Positions 49,102 to 59,130 of a stretch of DNA of 64,000 nt are shown here, in pieces. The DNA is from Methanomassiliicoccaceae archaeon. Its GTDB lineage: Archaea; Thermoplasmatota; Thermoplasmata; Methanomassiliicoccales; Methanomethylophilaceae. Position 1 is the first letter of the stretch. Each line of letters opens with the position of its first letter. Location of the stretch: the NCBI GenBank assembly GCA_016284295.1, contig JAEEOP010000006.1, positions 62,001-126,000 of the forward strand, read 5' to 3'. The notes under the pieces were generated by a model that was given only the letters and a program-made list of their open reading frames with translations, did not search any database and was not told where the DNA came from. A program made the translations under genes and the position numbers.

Positions 49102-50148
49102 ATGTCCAAGGTGATCATGAATCACGGTGCTGGAGGAGAGCTCATGCAGGAGTTCCTCGGCAAGCATATCACAAGTCACTTCCCCAAGATGAAGGCTGAA
49201 GTGCCGTTGGATTCCATGGATGATTCAGCTGTCGTCGATGACGTTGTTTTCACCATCGACGGCCACACGGTGAAGCCCCTGTTCTTCCCCGGAGGGGATA
49301 TCGGTAAGATCTCCGTCTCGGGAACGGTCAACGACATCTCCGTCATGGGCGCCTCGCCGATAGCCTTGGCCTGCTCGGTCATCATCGAGGAGGGCCTGGA
49401 CATCGATATCGTGGACAAGGTCATGGAGAGCATGGGGAAGACCGCGGCGGACTGCGGCGTTCCGATAGTCACCGGCGACACCAAGGTCGTGGAGTCCGGT
49501 GCTGTCGACCAGATGGTCATGTCCACATCGGCGGTCGGAAAGAGATCGCCGTACCTGGATTCCGACCTCGCCAAGGCGGCGGAGTACAGGAAAGTCGACC
49601 ACAGGTGGTGCACCGATTCCAACCTGAAACCCGGGGATGCGATCATCGCGTCGGGATACCTGGGAGACCACGGTGTGGCCCTGCTGTCATTCCGCGAGGG
49701 ATACGGCTTCGAGGCCGAGGTCCAGAGCGATGTCGCTCCGCTGAACAAGATGATCGCAGAGGGACTGAAGACCGGCGGTATCGTGGCCATGAAGGACCCG
49801 ACCCGCGGAGGACTGGCCAACACGCTGAACGAGTGGTGCTCCAAGTCGCACATCGGAATGGACATCGAGTATTCCGCGATCCCCCTGAGGGACGCCGTTG
49901 TGAACGGATGCGACCTGCTCGGTATCGACCCCCTGAGCATCGGCAACGAAGGAAAGGCGATCATCGGAGTCGTGCCTGAGATGGCCGAAGAGGTCTTGAA
50001 GACCCTGAGGAGGACACCCGAAGGGAAGAATGCAGCGATCATCGGATACGCCACCGAGGGCCCCGAGAGAGTGGTCCTCAGAACAGAGATCGGCGGAAAG
50101 AGGATTCTCGAGGCACCTGCCGGAGATCCGATTCCCAGGATCTGCTGA
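49102..50148 (+). CDS. hypE: Hydrogenase maturation factor HypE
   Basis: A 348-residue HypE starting at 49102 ([16 protein letters not shown]); the track ORF begins too early. The AIR-synthase/PurM-like fold shows [35 protein letters not shown] and the invariant C-terminal PRIC. Its terminal Cys carries the carbamoyl group that HypE dehydrates to cyanide for the Fe(CN)2CO centre of [NiFe]-hydrogenases. A CCTATATCC box lies about 27 bases upstream, indicating a leaderless message. The gene is divergent from the cfb operon across the NikR-like site. Confidence 0.95.
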   Translation: MSKVIMNHGAGGELMQEFLGKHITSHFPKMKAEVPLDSMDDSAVVDDVVFTIDGHTVKPLFFPGGDIGKISVSGTVNDISVMGASPIALACSVIIEEGLDIDIVDKVMESMGKTAADCGVPIVTGDTKVVESGAVDQMVMSTSAVGKRSPYLDSDLAKAAEYRKVDHRWCTDSNLKPGDAIIASGYLGDHGVALLSFREGYGFEAEVQSDVAPLNKMIAEGLKTGGIVAMKDPTRGGLANTLNEWCSKSHIGMDIEYSAIPLRDAVVNGCDLLGIDPLSIGNEGKAIIGVVPEMAEEVLKTLRRTPEGKNAAIIGYATEGPERVVLRTEIGGKRILEAPAGDPIPRIC

Positions 50149-50235
50149 ACCTTTATAATAACAATAATCCTGGTCCGAAGCATACGCGAAGGGCCGGGGC
50201 ATCCTTCACATTCTGTTCTAATTCTGTAAGAGAGA

Positions 50236-50261
50236 CCCGACCCCCTTGGACAGGGGCCGGG
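50236..50261. terminator. Hairpin between hypE and the glnQ-like gene
   Basis: CCC-GA-CCCC-loop-GGGG-CC-GGG lies in the gap between convergent hypE and the ABC ATPase gene and could end both transcripts. The internal GA/CC mismatch weakens it. Confidence 0.4.
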
Positions 50262-50269
50262 AAATCGTT

Positions 50270-51010
50270 TCATAGAAGGTGCGAAAGGAACTCCTTCACA
50301 TGCGGATTGCCGTTGTCTCCGAAGAACTCCTCCGGAGTGCAGTCGGCCTCGACCACTCCGCCCTGGAAGAGCATGACGCGGTCGGCGACCTCTCTGGCGA
50401 ATCCCATCTCATGGGTGACCACGACCATGGTCATACCCGTGTCGGCGAGGTCCCTGATGATGTTCAGGACCTCCCCTACCATCATCGGGTCCAGCGCGGA
50501 CGTGGGCTCGTCGAAGAGCATCACATCGGGATTCATTGCAAGCGCACGCGCTATGGCCACACGCTGCTGCTGTCCTCCCGACAGTTTCATCGGATAGGTG
50601 TCCGCCTTGTCCGCCAGGCCTACTCTCTTAAGGAGCTCGTCCGCTCTTGCCGAGGCCTCCTCCTCAGTCATCACCTTCAGCTTAACCGGCGCGAGCATGA
50701 TGTTCTTCTTCACGGTCATGTTCGGGAAGAGGTTGAACGATTGGAACACCATCCCGATCTTCTCCCTCAGCTTATTAGGGGTGACCGATCCGTCGAGGGT
50801 GTTCGTCCCTTCGAACAGGATCGTTCCCGACGTGGGGGTCTCCAGGAGGTTGATGCATCTCAGGAACGTGGATTTACCGCATCCCGAGAGACCTACCACT
50901 GCTACGACCTCTCCTCTCCTGACCTGCGTCGTTATGCCCTTCAGGACCTCCAGGTCGCCGAAGTACATGTGCAGGTCCTTGATATCAAGCAAAACTTCAT
51001 CTGTAGGCAT
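50270..51010 (-). CDS. Polar amino-acid ABC transporter ATPase (GlnQ/HisP type)
   Basis: A 246-residue ABC ATPase. Walker A is [12 protein letters not shown], signature [15 protein letters not shown], Walker [14 protein letters not shown], and the switch His lies in [17 protein letters not shown] and [14 protein letters not shown] are typical of the polar amino-acid uptake subfamily. Its ATG lies inside the last 14 bases of the triple-domain permease gene, so the two are co-translated and should form one uptake system. Confidence 0.95.
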   Translation of the reverse strand: MPTDEVLLDIKDLHMYFGDLEVLKGITTQVRRGEVVAVVGLSGCGKSTFLRCINLLETPTSGTILFEGTNTLDGSVTPNKLREKIGMVFQSFNLFPNMTVKKNIMLAPVKLKVMTEEEASARADELLKRVGLADKADTYPMKLSGGQQQRVAIARALAMNPDVMLFDEPTSALDPMMVGEVLNIIRDLADTGMTMVVVTHEMGFAREVADRVMLFQGGVVEADCTPEEFFGDNGNPHVKEFLSHLL

Positions 51011-54000
51011 TGTTCAACCTCCTCTCCAATCTTCCGACAAGATACTGAAGAATCAGGACTATCACCAGATAGATCAGCGCCACACCGATCAGCGGCACGA
51101 ATGCGCTGTAAGTCTGCGCCCTGATAAGCATGGCCGCCTTGGTAACATCGATGATTCCGATGTATCCCGCGATCGAGGTCTCCTTCAGCAGGGATATTCC
51201 TTCGTTGCACAGCGCAGGCAGGATGTTCCTGAACGCCTGCGGCAGGATGACCGAGAGCATGGCCATATTGAATGTCATTCCCAGACTCTCCGCGGCCTCC
51301 AGCTGTCCCTTGGGCACCGCGTTGATTCCGGCACGGACGATCTCCGCCACATACGCTCCCGAATTGATTCCGAAAGCGATACCTGCGATCAATATCGAGT
51401 TCAGACCCGACGATGCGAACACCACGAAGTAGATGATCAGCAGCTGGACCAGGATAGGCGTACCGCGTATGACGGTGATGTACACCTTCGCGATCGCGTT
51501 GGGGATCTTGAACCTGCCACGGAGATCGTGGAACGCCCTCACGATTGCGCACAAGATACCGATCAGGAGACCGATCGCCAGACCGATGATGGTGATGTAC
51601 ACGGTGTTCTCGAGACCCATGAGGATCAGCTGGTAACGGTCCTTCTCCACGAAGTTCTTGATGATCTCGGACCATAGCCACTCGAACCAGTTCTGGTCAC
51701 CGCCGTTGCCGCCTCCTTCTGAAGAGGTGTAGTGGTCTATGACCTGTATCTTCTCCAGCTCCTCGGGATGCGCGGAGAAGTATCCGGGCTTCTCCGGATC
51801 GTAGCTTATGCTTCCGTAGTAATCGAAGATATCGTCGATGATGCCCTCGCTCTTCAGGAATGCCATCGCCCTGTTGACGTACTCCAGGAGCCTGGTGTCC
51901 TGCTTGTTCAGCACGAAGGCGTACTCCTCCGCTTCCGCTCCGGGGAGCTCGACCTTAAGGATCGTCAGCTCGTCCGGATGCGCCTCCACGTAGGACACCG
52001 CGACGAGGTCGTCGAGGATGGCGAATCCCACATGCTTGGTGAGTACGCTCTGGACAACTTCTGTATAAGTGTTGAAAGGCGAGACGTTGGCGTCGCCGTA
52101 GACCTCCGCGGCCAGATAGTATCCTGTGGTACCTGATTCGACGGCGATCTTCGTTCCCTTGAGGTCCTCCCATGTGGTGGCCTTCGCAAGGGGGCTGTCC
52201 TTCAGGATCAGGACGTTCTGGTATGCGACAGCGTAGGTGTCGGAGAAGTTGATCATCTCCTTCCTCTCGTCGGTGACTGTGAATCCTGATGCACCGACGT
52301 TGTACTGCTTGGCCTGGATCGCGTTGATGATGGAATCGAACTCCATGAAGTTGAAGTTCACATCGCAGTCGAGGGTGTGCGCGATGGCCTTCCAAATGTC
52401 CATGTCGATCCCCTCGAAGTCGGTGGACACCAGATAGTCGTATGGAGGGAAGTCGGGGTTGGTCACGACCTCGAGCGTCTCCCTCATCTGTCCGGGGATG
52501 TAATGCACCAGGACCTCCAGATCCTGGAGCTTCTCCGGATGGGCGGAGTAGTATCCCGGCTTGGAGGGATCGTATCCGATCTCGCCGTAGTACTTGTAGA
52601 TGTCATCGATGACCCCTTTGCCGTAGAGGTACTGCATCGCCTTGTTGGTGTATCCAAGGAGTTCGGTGTTGCCCTTGTTGAACACGAACGCGTACTGCTC
52701 CGCCTCCGCTCCGGGAAGTTCCAAATCGACGATGGTGAGATTGCTGTTCGCCTCCACATACGACTCTGCCACCAGGTCGTCCAATACGGCGAATCCGGCA
52801 TACCCTGTCAGAACGCTCTGGATGACCTCGGTGTACGTGTTGTACGGGAACGTGGATGCGTCCCCGAACAGATCCGCCGCGAGGTAGTATCCTGTCGTAC
52901 CGGATTCGACGGCGACCTTGGATCCCTTAAGGTCCTCCCAGGACTTGGCAGCTGCCAGCGGGCTGTTCTTCATGACGAGGACGTTCTGATGCGCGACCGC
53001 GTATGTGTTCGAGAAGTTCACCATCTCCTTCCTCTCGTCGGTGACTGTGAAACCGGATGCACCGACCTCGAACCTGTTGGACTGGATCGCGTTGATGATC
53101 GAATCGAACTCCATGAAGTTGAAGTTGACGTTGCAGTCGAGTGTGTACGCTATGGCCTTCCAGATATCCATGTCGATACCCTCGTAGGAATTGGACACCA
53201 GGTAGTCATACGGAGGGAAGTCCGGGTTGGTGGCGACCTCGATTGTGTGCTTGTCCGTGGGCTTGTAGTGCGTCACGAAATCGATCTTGTCCAGATTCTC
53301 GGGATGCGCCGTGAAGTATCCGGGCTTATCGGGATCGTATCCGATCGAGCTGTAATAGCCGAAGATGTCCGATATGACGCCGGTGCCCGTAAGGTAGTCG
53401 AGCGCCTTGTTGGCGTGCTGGAGCATCTGGACGTTGGACTTGTTGATCACGAAGGCGTACTCCTCGACCTCGTCGCCCGGGAGCGAGACGTCCAGGATCT
53501 TCAGGCTGGAGTACTTCTCGGCGAAGGACTCGGCAACAAGATCGTCCAGCACGGCGAATCCCGCGTAGCCGGACACGACGCTCTGGATGACGTCCGTGTA
53601 CGTGTTGTACGGGAGGACGTTGGCGTCACCGAAGTCCTCGACCGCCAGGTAGTATCCCGTGGTGCCAGATTCTACTCCTACCTGCCTGCCCTTCAGATCC
53701 TCCCAGTCGGTCACCGTCGATAGGGGGCCGTCCTTCAGCACGAGAACCACCTGATGGGCCACGGAATAGGTGTTCGTGAAGTTGATCTGCTGCTTCCTCT
53801 CCTCTGTCACTGTGAACCCGGAGGCCCCGACATCGTACTTCCCCGCCTCTATGGCGTTTATGATGGAATCGAAGTCCATCACGTTGAAGTTCACGTTGCA
53901 GTCCAGAGCCTTGGCGATTGCCTTCCAGATGTCCATGTCGATACCCTGGTAGGTGTCGGACCACATGTACTCGTATGGAGCGAAGTCCGGGTTGGTGACC

Positions 54001-54116
54001 ACTTGGATGGTGTATCTGTCATCCGCCGCGTCCTCCTGCGGGAGCAACGCGATACCGGCGATGACTGTCAGCACCAAGACAGCGGCCACGACCATTGTCT
54101 TTTTCTTGCCGAACAA
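50997..54116 (-). CDS. Amino-acid ABC permease fused to three tandem substrate-binding domains
   Basis: A single chain of about 1040 residues. After a signal helix ([18 protein letters not shown]) come three periplasmic-binding domains of about 255 residues each, starting with [26 protein letters not shown] and [13 protein letters not shown] and each containing [26 protein letters not shown] and [13 protein letters not shown]-like motifs. A Gly/Ser linker ([11 protein letters not shown]) leads to a HisM/GlnP permease with about five helices, [19 protein letters not shown] and the EAA loop EAAESLGMT. The start is uncertain: TTG at 54116 keeps the charged signal-peptide N-region, and ATG at 54095 is the alternative. 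The GTG at 54173 abuts the TATA box. Confidence 0.92.
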   Translation of the reverse strand: MFGKKKTMVVAAVLVLTVIAGIALLPQEDAADDRYTIQVVTNPDFAPYEYMWSDTYQGIDMDIWKAIAKALDCNVNFNVMDFDSIINAIEAGKYDVGASGFTVTEERKQQINFTNTYSVAHQVVLVLKDGPLSTVTDWEDLKGRQVGVESGTTGYYLAVEDFGDANVLPYNTYTDVIQSVVSGYAGFAVLDDLVAESFAEKYSSLKILDVSLPGDEVEEYAFVINKSNVQMLQHANKALDYLTGTGVISDIFGYYSSIGYDPDKPGYFTAHPENLDKIDFVTHYKPTDKHTIEVATNPDFPPYDYLVSNSYEGIDMDIWKAIAYTLDCNVNFNFMEFDSIINAIQSNRFEVGASGFTVTDERKEMVNFSNTYAVAHQNVLVMKNSPLAAAKSWEDLKGSKVAVESGTTGYYLAADLFGDASTFPYNTYTEVIQSVLTGYAGFAVLDDLVAESYVEANSNLTIVDLELPGAEAEQYAFVFNKGNTELLGYTNKAMQYLYGKGVIDDIYKYYGEIGYDPSKPGYYSAHPEKLQDLEVLVHYIPGQMRETLEVVTNPDFPPYDYLVSTDFEGIDMDIWKAIAHTLDCDVNFNFMEFDSIINAIQAKQYNVGASGFTVTDERKEMINFSDTYAVAYQNVLILKDSPLAKATTWEDLKGTKIAVESGTTGYYLAAEVYGDANVSPFNTYTEVVQSVLTKHVGFAILDDLVAVSYVEAHPDELTILKVELPGAEAEEYAFVLNKQDTRLLEYVNRAMAFLKSEGIIDDIFDYYGSISYDPEKPGYFSAHPEELEKIQVIDHYTSSEGGGNGGDQNWFEWLWSEIIKNFVEKDRYQLILMGLENTVYITIIGLAIGLLIGILCAIVRAFHDLRGRFKIPNAIAKVYITVIRGTPILVQLLIIYFVVFASSGLNSILIAGIAFGINSGAYVAEIVRAGINAVPKGQLEAAESLGMTFNMAMLSVILPQAFRNILPALCNEGISLLKETSIAGYIGIIDVTKAAMLIRAQTYSAFVPLIGVALIYLVIVLILQYLVGRLERRLNNAYR
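51760..54010 (-). repeat. Three tandem substrate-binding-domain repeats (765-768 bp period)
   Basis: The conserved NPDF segment occurs at about 53982-53996, 53217-53231 and 52449-52463, spacings of 765 and 768 bases (255 and 256 codons). Copies two and three are closer to each other ([41 protein letters not shown]) than to copy one, suggesting a more recent second duplication. Confidence 0.85.
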
Positions 54117-54173
54117 ATTATCTCGACCTTTCCGCACGGGCGGAGCTATTGCTGGATGATATCGAATGGCCAC

Positions 54174-54322
54174 TATAATATTGGTTGCCGGCCGTTCTTT
54201 TGGATGTGAACGTTGTTATGAACCGATGTGGGAAGATTAAATGCTCTTATTTTTGCTATAATGTATAGAATAATACATTATTGAACAGTAAAACTAAATA
54301 CAGAACCTTTTTGCTCTAAATC
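54174..54322 (+). promoter_or_regulatory. AT-rich control region with an 8-bp palindrome before trpB2
   Basis: TAATGTAT-N6-ATACATTA (54259-54280) is a perfect inverted repeat upstream of a TATA-like ACTAAATAC (54293-54301), which lies about 26 bases before the trpB2 ATG. The minus strand near 54172-54182 carries the AATATTATAG box of the ABC transporter gene. The palindrome could regulate either gene. Confidence 0.5.
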
Positions 54323-55654
54323 ATGGCAATACCGAAAGACGCAAGAATCAATCTGTCGCCAGAGGACATCCCCAAGAGATGGTACAACATGGCCTCGGAC
54401 CTGACCGACCTCAAGCCCCCGCTAAATCCCGGCACAGGCGAGCCCGCCAAGCCCTCGGACTTCGAGCCTATCTTCTGTAAGGAGATCATCAAGCAGGAAG
54501 GCTCCACGGAGAGGTACATCGACATACCCGAGGAGGTCCGCGACAACCTCATCTATCTCAACAGGCCCGCCCCCCTGCAGAGGGCGTACAGGCTCGAGAA
54601 ATACCTCAAGACCCCGGCCAAGATCTACTTCAAGAGGGAGGATATGAGCCCCCTCGGAAGCCACAAGGGCAACACCGCGCTTGCACAGGCCTACTACAAC
54701 GCCGAGGCAGGTATCCACACCCTGACCACCGAGACCGGTGCCGGACAGTGGGGAACCGCCCTCGCCATGGTCTCCAACCTCTACGACCTGGACACCACAG
54801 TCTTCATGGTCAAGGGCAGCTACATGGCCAAGCCCCTGAGGAAGACCATCATCAACACCTACGGTGCCAAGATCTACGCCTCACCCAGCGAGTACACCGA
54901 GTTCGGAAGGAAGGTACTGAAGGAGCACCCCGAGACATCCGGATCCCTGGGGATCGCGATCTCCGAGGCATGCGAGCTCGCGGCCAAGGACCCCGGAACG
55001 AACTACTCCCTGGGAAGCGTGCTGAACCACGTCATGCTCCACCAGACCGTCATCGGTCTCGAGACCATCGAGCAGATGAAGATTGGGGAGATCGAACCCG
55101 ACTACGTAGTAGCCTGTACCGGAGGAGGATCCAACTTCGGAGGAATGGTCTTCCCCATGCTCGGACAGAAGATCAGGGGAGAGGGCTTCAAGGACACCCA
55201 GTTCGTCGCGGTCGAGCCCAAGGCGGCGCCCAGTCTCACCGAGGGTCAGTTCAAGTACGACTTCGGGGACACCGGAGGATTCACGCCCCTGCTCATGATG
55301 TACACGCTCGGTAGCGAGTTCATCCCCAGCGCCATCCACGCCGGAGGACTCAGGTACCACGGAATGTCGCCACTGGTCTCCGCGGCCTACGACTCAGGCA
55401 AGATCTCCGCAAGGTCCTACGACCAGACGGCAACATTCGAGGCCGGACTGTTGTTCGCCAGGACCGAGGGAATCATCCCCGCTCCTGAATCCTGCCACGC
55501 CCTCAAGGGCGCCATCGACCTCGCCCTCGAGGCGAAGGAGAAGAACGAGGAGAGGACCATCGTCTTCTGCCTGTCTGGACACGGACTGCTGGACCTGTAC
55601 GGATACGAGCAGTACATGGACGGAACCCTCCCGTCCTCGGACATCCACAACTGA
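54323..55654 (+). CDS. trpB2: Tryptophan synthase beta-like protein TrpB2
   Basis: A 443-residue PLP enzyme. The Schiff-base Lys is in PLGSHKGNTALAQAYY. ETGAGQWGTALAM and the phosphate loop CTGGGSNFGGMVFPML match tryptophan synthase beta chains. The long N-terminal extension (PEDIPKRWYNMASDL) and the PAPLQRAYRLEKYL start of the catalytic part identify the TrpB2 branch, which joins indole and serine, or uses phosphoserine in some archaea. No trpA or other trp gene is adjacent. It is single, leaderless by promoter spacing, and ends in a strong hairpin. Confidence 0.94.
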   Translation: MAIPKDARINLSPEDIPKRWYNMASDLTDLKPPLNPGTGEPAKPSDFEPIFCKEIIKQEGSTERYIDIPEEVRDNLIYLNRPAPLQRAYRLEKYLKTPAKIYFKREDMSPLGSHKGNTALAQAYYNAEAGIHTLTTETGAGQWGTALAMVSNLYDLDTTVFMVKGSYMAKPLRKTIINTYGAKIYASPSEYTEFGRKVLKEHPETSGSLGIAISEACELAAKDPGTNYSLGSVLNHVMLHQTVIGLETIEQMKIGEIEPDYVVACTGGGSNFGGMVFPMLGQKIRGEGFKDTQFVAVEPKAAPSLTEGQFKYDFGDTGGFTPLLMMYTLGSEFIPSAIHAGGLRYHGMSPLVSAAYDSGKISARSYDQTATFEAGLLFARTEGIIPAPESCHALKGAIDLALEAKEKNEERTIVFCLSGHGLLDLYGYEQYMDGTLPSSDIHN

Positions 55655-55664
55655 GAAAATTCTT

Positions 55665-55684
55665 CCCCCTCCCTCGGGAGGGGG
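55665..55684 (+). terminator. Terminator after trpB2
   Basis: CCCCCTCC-CTCG-GGAGGGGG forms a perfect 8-bp stem with a four-base loop, followed by CTTATT, 10 bases after the trpB2 stop. Confidence 0.65.
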
Positions 55685-55741
55685 CTTATTCAGGTTTTAT
55701 CGCAGCCGACCCGGTTGGGATTCGGCCGCGTTGTTCGTTCT

Positions 55742-57376
55742 TCACTGGATCTCGATGGTGACCGAGACCGAGGGATAGTACTTCTTGTTAAGGAAGTAAT
55801 CCTTCTCCTTGTTCGGGATGTCCCCCAGGTAGTATTCGTTGGAGGTGGTCTCGGCGAAGATGAATCCCTCCGGGTTGCGCTCGTGTCCGGTCGGATTGAC
55901 CAGGGCGACTGCCCCTCCCGCGTGCTGCGGCATCAACTGTAGTGCGATCCTGGTCTTGTAACCCAGCTCAGAACAGGCCTGATGGGCTATCGCCGCGAAG
56001 AGGATGGAGGTGTCCTCGCAGTCCCCTGCATTGTCGTACAGGGTCTCCAGCGGGAACTTCCAGTACTCGATGTACCCGATATCCGAATCCTCCTGGTATC
56101 TGATGCACTGGGTGAAGTTGAGGGCGAAGTTCAGGAAGCTGTACTCCTCCGGTTCGCCGTATTCCTCCTTGTACAGGGATATCAGGCCGTCGACCAGCCC
56201 GTCCAAGTACGGGGCCATACGGGGGTCGGTGTAGCTCAGCGTGACGAACGTCCTGTCGCGGACATGGTCGCTCCAGTCGGCCCTCCTCTCCTCCAGCGTG
56301 TAGTAGTCCCTGGCGTACTGCAAATCCGAATAATCGATCTCCATCTTCAGGCTGTAATCGCCTCCGTCGTAGTCCCATTTGAACTCGCGCTCGACGGAAC
56401 CGTTCACCAGCACCCAGCGAACGTACTTGGGGACATCGTTGTCGGATGCGACGATCTTGTAGGCCCCCGCCTCCGGGAACACGTACTTTCCGTCGGAGGA
56501 CGTCTCGGAAGTGCCCATCGATTCGTTCTCGATCAGGAACGAGCCGGCGTTGCCGAAGAGGCGCTTGAGGTCTGTCTCCGTTCCTGGTTCCAATTCCTTA
56601 TCCCAGCCCAGCCCGTTGACCGCATATACGGTAGTGTCCCTGGTCAGTTCCAGTTCCAGGGTCGGACTGATGGTTATGAGGTTGAACTTCTCGTCCAGCC
56701 AGCCTCCGAAGCCCTTTTCCTCGCCGTACTTCGCAGTGAGCTTGGCCTTGCCTCCGAGGGCGTAGCTGCCGATGTTCCCTTCGACGTCGACCCCGTCCCC
56801 TTTCACGACGGTAAGCACACAGCCCGACTTCTGCTCCGTGAAACCCTTGTCCATGAAGGTGTAGGTGGCCTTGTAGAGGGTGGTCCCGACGGCGTCCGTG
56901 CCGGCCTCGTGGACGATCCTGTAGGGGATCCATCCGTCCGCCACCCAGTATGTCCTGGTCTCTCCGGATCCGGTAGCCTCCTTTAGGATATCGCATTCCT
57001 TCTCCCCGGCAGAGGTCTGGATGGTCTCCTTGCCGATCTTCTCCATGCCGCTCTGCTCCGACATCCAATACATATCAAGTATCGGCTTCACAAGCTCCTT
57101 CGACATCTCCTTGTAGTCCCTTATGACGGAACCCGCCTCCATCATCTGATATCTGTGATCGGAACCGCTGTGGTAACCGAAGGTCAGCTTGCTCTTGCCC
57201 TCGAACGCGTAGGAGCCCATACCAGCCTCCCTGTCACCTTCGACCTCGTATTCCACCCAGTTCCCTGACAGGGTGCTCTCCTTGCTGTTGTTGCCTGTCA
57301 TGACGAAGGCCGCTGCCGCTATGCAGACGACCGCCACGATGGCTATCACTATCACCAGTTTCAGGTTGACGGACAT
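55742..57376 (-). CDS. Membrane-anchored transglutaminase-like extracellular protein
   Basis: A 544-residue protein starting at 57376 (MSVNLKLVIVIAIVAVV); the track ORF runs 360 bases too far upstream. Residues 6-27 are a signal-anchor helix. The middle part is beta-rich and contains two related segments (GMGSYAFEGKSKLTFGY and GNIGSYALGGKAKLTAKY). The C-terminal 200 residues resemble a transglutaminase-like cysteine protease: DNAGDCEDTSILFAAIAHQ with the nucleophile Cys and a later HERNPEGFIFAETT. It faces outward and may cleave or crosslink surface proteins. A TTATTTATC box lies about 28 bases before the ATG. Confidence 0.82.
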   Translation of the reverse strand: MSVNLKLVIVIAIVAVVCIAAAAFVMTGNNSKESTLSGNWVEYEVEGDREAGMGSYAFEGKSKLTFGYHSGSDHRYQMMEAGSVIRDYKEMSKELVKPILDMYWMSEQSGMEKIGKETIQTSAGEKECDILKEATGSGETRTYWVADGWIPYRIVHEAGTDAVGTTLYKATYTFMDKGFTEQKSGCVLTVVKGDGVDVEGNIGSYALGGKAKLTAKYGEEKGFGGWLDEKFNLITISPTLELELTRDTTVYAVNGLGWDKELEPGTETDLKRLFGNAGSFLIENESMGTSETSSDGKYVFPEAGAYKIVASDNDVPKYVRWVLVNGSVEREFKWDYDGGDYSLKMEIDYSDLQYARDYYTLEERRADWSDHVRDRTFVTLSYTDPRMAPYLDGLVDGLISLYKEEYGEPEEYSFLNFALNFTQCIRYQEDSDIGYIEYWKFPLETLYDNAGDCEDTSILFAAIAHQACSELGYKTRIALQLMPQHAGGAVALVNPTGHERNPEGFIFAETTSNEYYLGDIPNKEKDYFLNKKYYPSVSVTIEIQ

Positions 57377-57548
57377 GTGTATCTTTGCACGAATCCGAGT
57401 AGACAGATAAATAATGAGCATAGGGAACCCCTGTACGGACGGCGCGGATGCTAAAGGGATCTGGACCATCCGGCTCGCACACGGACCTAGCGAACCTGAC
57501 CGACCTTTAAATACGGGCGGCTGGAATCGGTTTCCGTTAGGTGGTACG

Positions 57549-57820
57549 ATGCAGAACAGATGCATTGTCGAAAGGAAAGATACAACTGAAACGGCAGGTC
57601 TCGGAGCAAGATATCGCTCCGTCCTGCTCGCCATGGCGCTGGCAGCGGTCATGCTGGCTCCGCATCCGTCATGGTCTTCGCCGATGAGGCGTATGCCGAC
57701 GGACCGGACAACAGCGGGGACGACGACAAGGTCCACTACTTCGCCATCGGCATCATCCTGATCATCGTGCTGATAATCGCTGCGCTGATCGTCATGAAGA
57801 GACGCCAGAACTCACAGTGA
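57549..57820 (+). pseudogene. Small exported single-span membrane protein, broken by a one-base frameshift
   Basis: From the ATG at 57549, preceded by AGGTGG, the frame gives a signal peptide (RYRSVLLAMALAAVML) and then degenerates into a Thr/Ser-rich tail. One frame over, the same DNA reads AGSASVMVFADEAYADGPDN, an Asp-rich linker, and HYFAIGIILIIVLIIAALIVMKRRQNSQ before a TGA at 57818-57820. Joined, these make a plausible protein of about 90 residues: signal peptide, short exposed loop, C-terminal membrane anchor. The shift falls near 57650-57660. It may be a true frameshift mutation or a sequencing error. The function is unknown. Confidence 0.6.
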
Positions 57821-57827
57821 AACAAGG

Positions 57828-57843
57828 ACGGGGATTCGCCCCG
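57828..57843 (+). terminator. Hairpin after the small membrane protein gene
   Basis: CGGGG-ATTCG-CCCCG forms a 5-bp GC stem just past the TGA at 57820; only a weak T-rich stretch follows. Confidence 0.35.
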
Positions 57844-57945
57844 CCCTCATCCTTTACCAACAGCCGGACCCCGGCCGGCTTTCTTCTGGATCTCTTATCT
57901 ACGCAAAGGTTCGGCATCCGGACGCCATCCGAGCATACCATCAAT

Positions 57946-57983
57946 AGATTATTATAGTGTACCGTGCTAGCACGTAGCACGGT
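57946..57983 (+). promoter_or_regulatory. Promoter and operator-like palindrome of the shikimate operon
   Basis: A TATA-like ATTATTATAGTG (about 57948-57959) is followed immediately by ACCGTGCTA-GCACG-TAGCACGGT (57961-57983), a perfect 9-bp inverted repeat that would cover the transcription start. A repressor bound here would block the whole aromatic amino-acid operon. Confidence 0.65.
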
Positions 57984-58027
57984 TGCAATCATTTGATAAG
58001 ATGATTCGACATACGACGAGTGATCAG

Positions 58028-59083
58028 ATGGAACTAGACACCCTGAGAGACGAGATCCGCAAGAGGGATGAGGAGATCATAAGACTGATCTCCGAGCGCA
58101 CAGAACTGGCCAGACAGGTCGGTGCGTACAAGAGGGAGCACAACCTCCCCATCAGGAACGTCGAGGTCGAGAAGAAGGTCATAGCCAGATATGTCGAGAA
58201 CGGGAAGGCCGGAGGCCTCAGCAGCGAGGTCATGACATCGGTCGCATCCAGCATCATCAAGGAGGCGGTGGACTCGGAGGCAGCCCTTCCACTGAAGATG
58301 GAGCCCAAGAAGGTCGGCATTGTCGGAGGCGCCGGGAAGATGGGCGCATGGACCGCCGATCTCCTGAGAGGATCAGGGCACGAGATCGTCATCATCGACC
58401 CTGCATCCAACAACGGGCTGACCATCGATGCCTGCAGGGACTGCGACATAGTCATCGTCTCCGTCCCCATCCACCTCACCTACAGCACGCTCTCCAAGCT
58501 GGAATCGATATGCCGCCCGGAGACGCTCATATTCGATCTGACATCATTGAAGACACCCCTCGTCGGAAGGCTCAGGGCCATGTCCAAGACGCACAAGGTC
58601 TGCTCCATCCACCCCATGTTCGGGCCCTCCGCCACATCCATGTACGGAAGGAACCTAATCATCTGCGACTGCGGCAACAGGGAGGCGGTGGAAGAGGCCA
58701 AGGAGCTCTTCGACGACAGGGGCGGCAACATCAGGATCATGGACGTCGAGCAGCACGACTCCTACATGTCCTACGTGCTCGGTCTGACGCATGCAGTCAA
58801 CATCGCGCTCTTCACCGTACTGGAGAGGAGCGGATACACCTTCGAGGACCTCTTGACGGTGTCATCGACGACCTTTAACAAAGGTCTCGACACGAACAGG
58901 TCCGTCGCATCGGAGGACCCCCTGCTGTACTACGAGATCCAGCACATGAACCAGCACAGGGACGAGATGTGGAAGCTGTTCTCCGATGTGGTAAAGGAGC
59001 TGAGGGAGAAATCGCTCGACGACGACCCCGAGGGATTCGTATCTATGATGAACGCAGGCAAAAGGTACTTTGATGGTTACTAA
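58028..59083 (+). CDS. tyrA: Bifunctional chorismate mutase / prephenate dehydrogenase
   Basis: A 351-residue fusion. Residues 1-85 are an AroQ-type chorismate mutase (LRDEIRKRDEEIIRLISERTELARQVGAYK). Residues 95-351 are prephenate dehydrogenase with the NAD loop VGIVGGAGKMGAW, SVPIHLT and SIHPMFGPS. The route is chorismate to prephenate to hydroxyphenylpyruvate for tyrosine. The ATG at 58028 is chosen because GTGATC, a perfect match to the anti-Shine-Dalgarno, lies 3-4 bases upstream. It is the first gene of the operon, behind a 9-bp palindrome. Confidence 0.92.
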   Translation: MELDTLRDEIRKRDEEIIRLISERTELARQVGAYKREHNLPIRNVEVEKKVIARYVENGKAGGLSSEVMTSVASSIIKEAVDSEAALPLKMEPKKVGIVGGAGKMGAWTADLLRGSGHEIVIIDPASNNGLTIDACRDCDIVIVSVPIHLTYSTLSKLESICRPETLIFDLTSLKTPLVGRLRAMSKTHKVCSIHPMFGPSATSMYGRNLIICDCGNREAVEEAKELFDDRGGNIRIMDVEQHDSYMSYVLGLTHAVNIALFTVLERSGYTFEDLLTVSSTTFNKGLDTNRSVASEDPLLYYEIQHMNQHRDEMWKLFSDVVKELREKSLDDDPEGFVSMMNAGKRYFDGY

Positions 59084-59130
59084 GGAGCGATTAAATATTC
59101 ATTATATTACAAAAGGAACGAGGCATCGAC

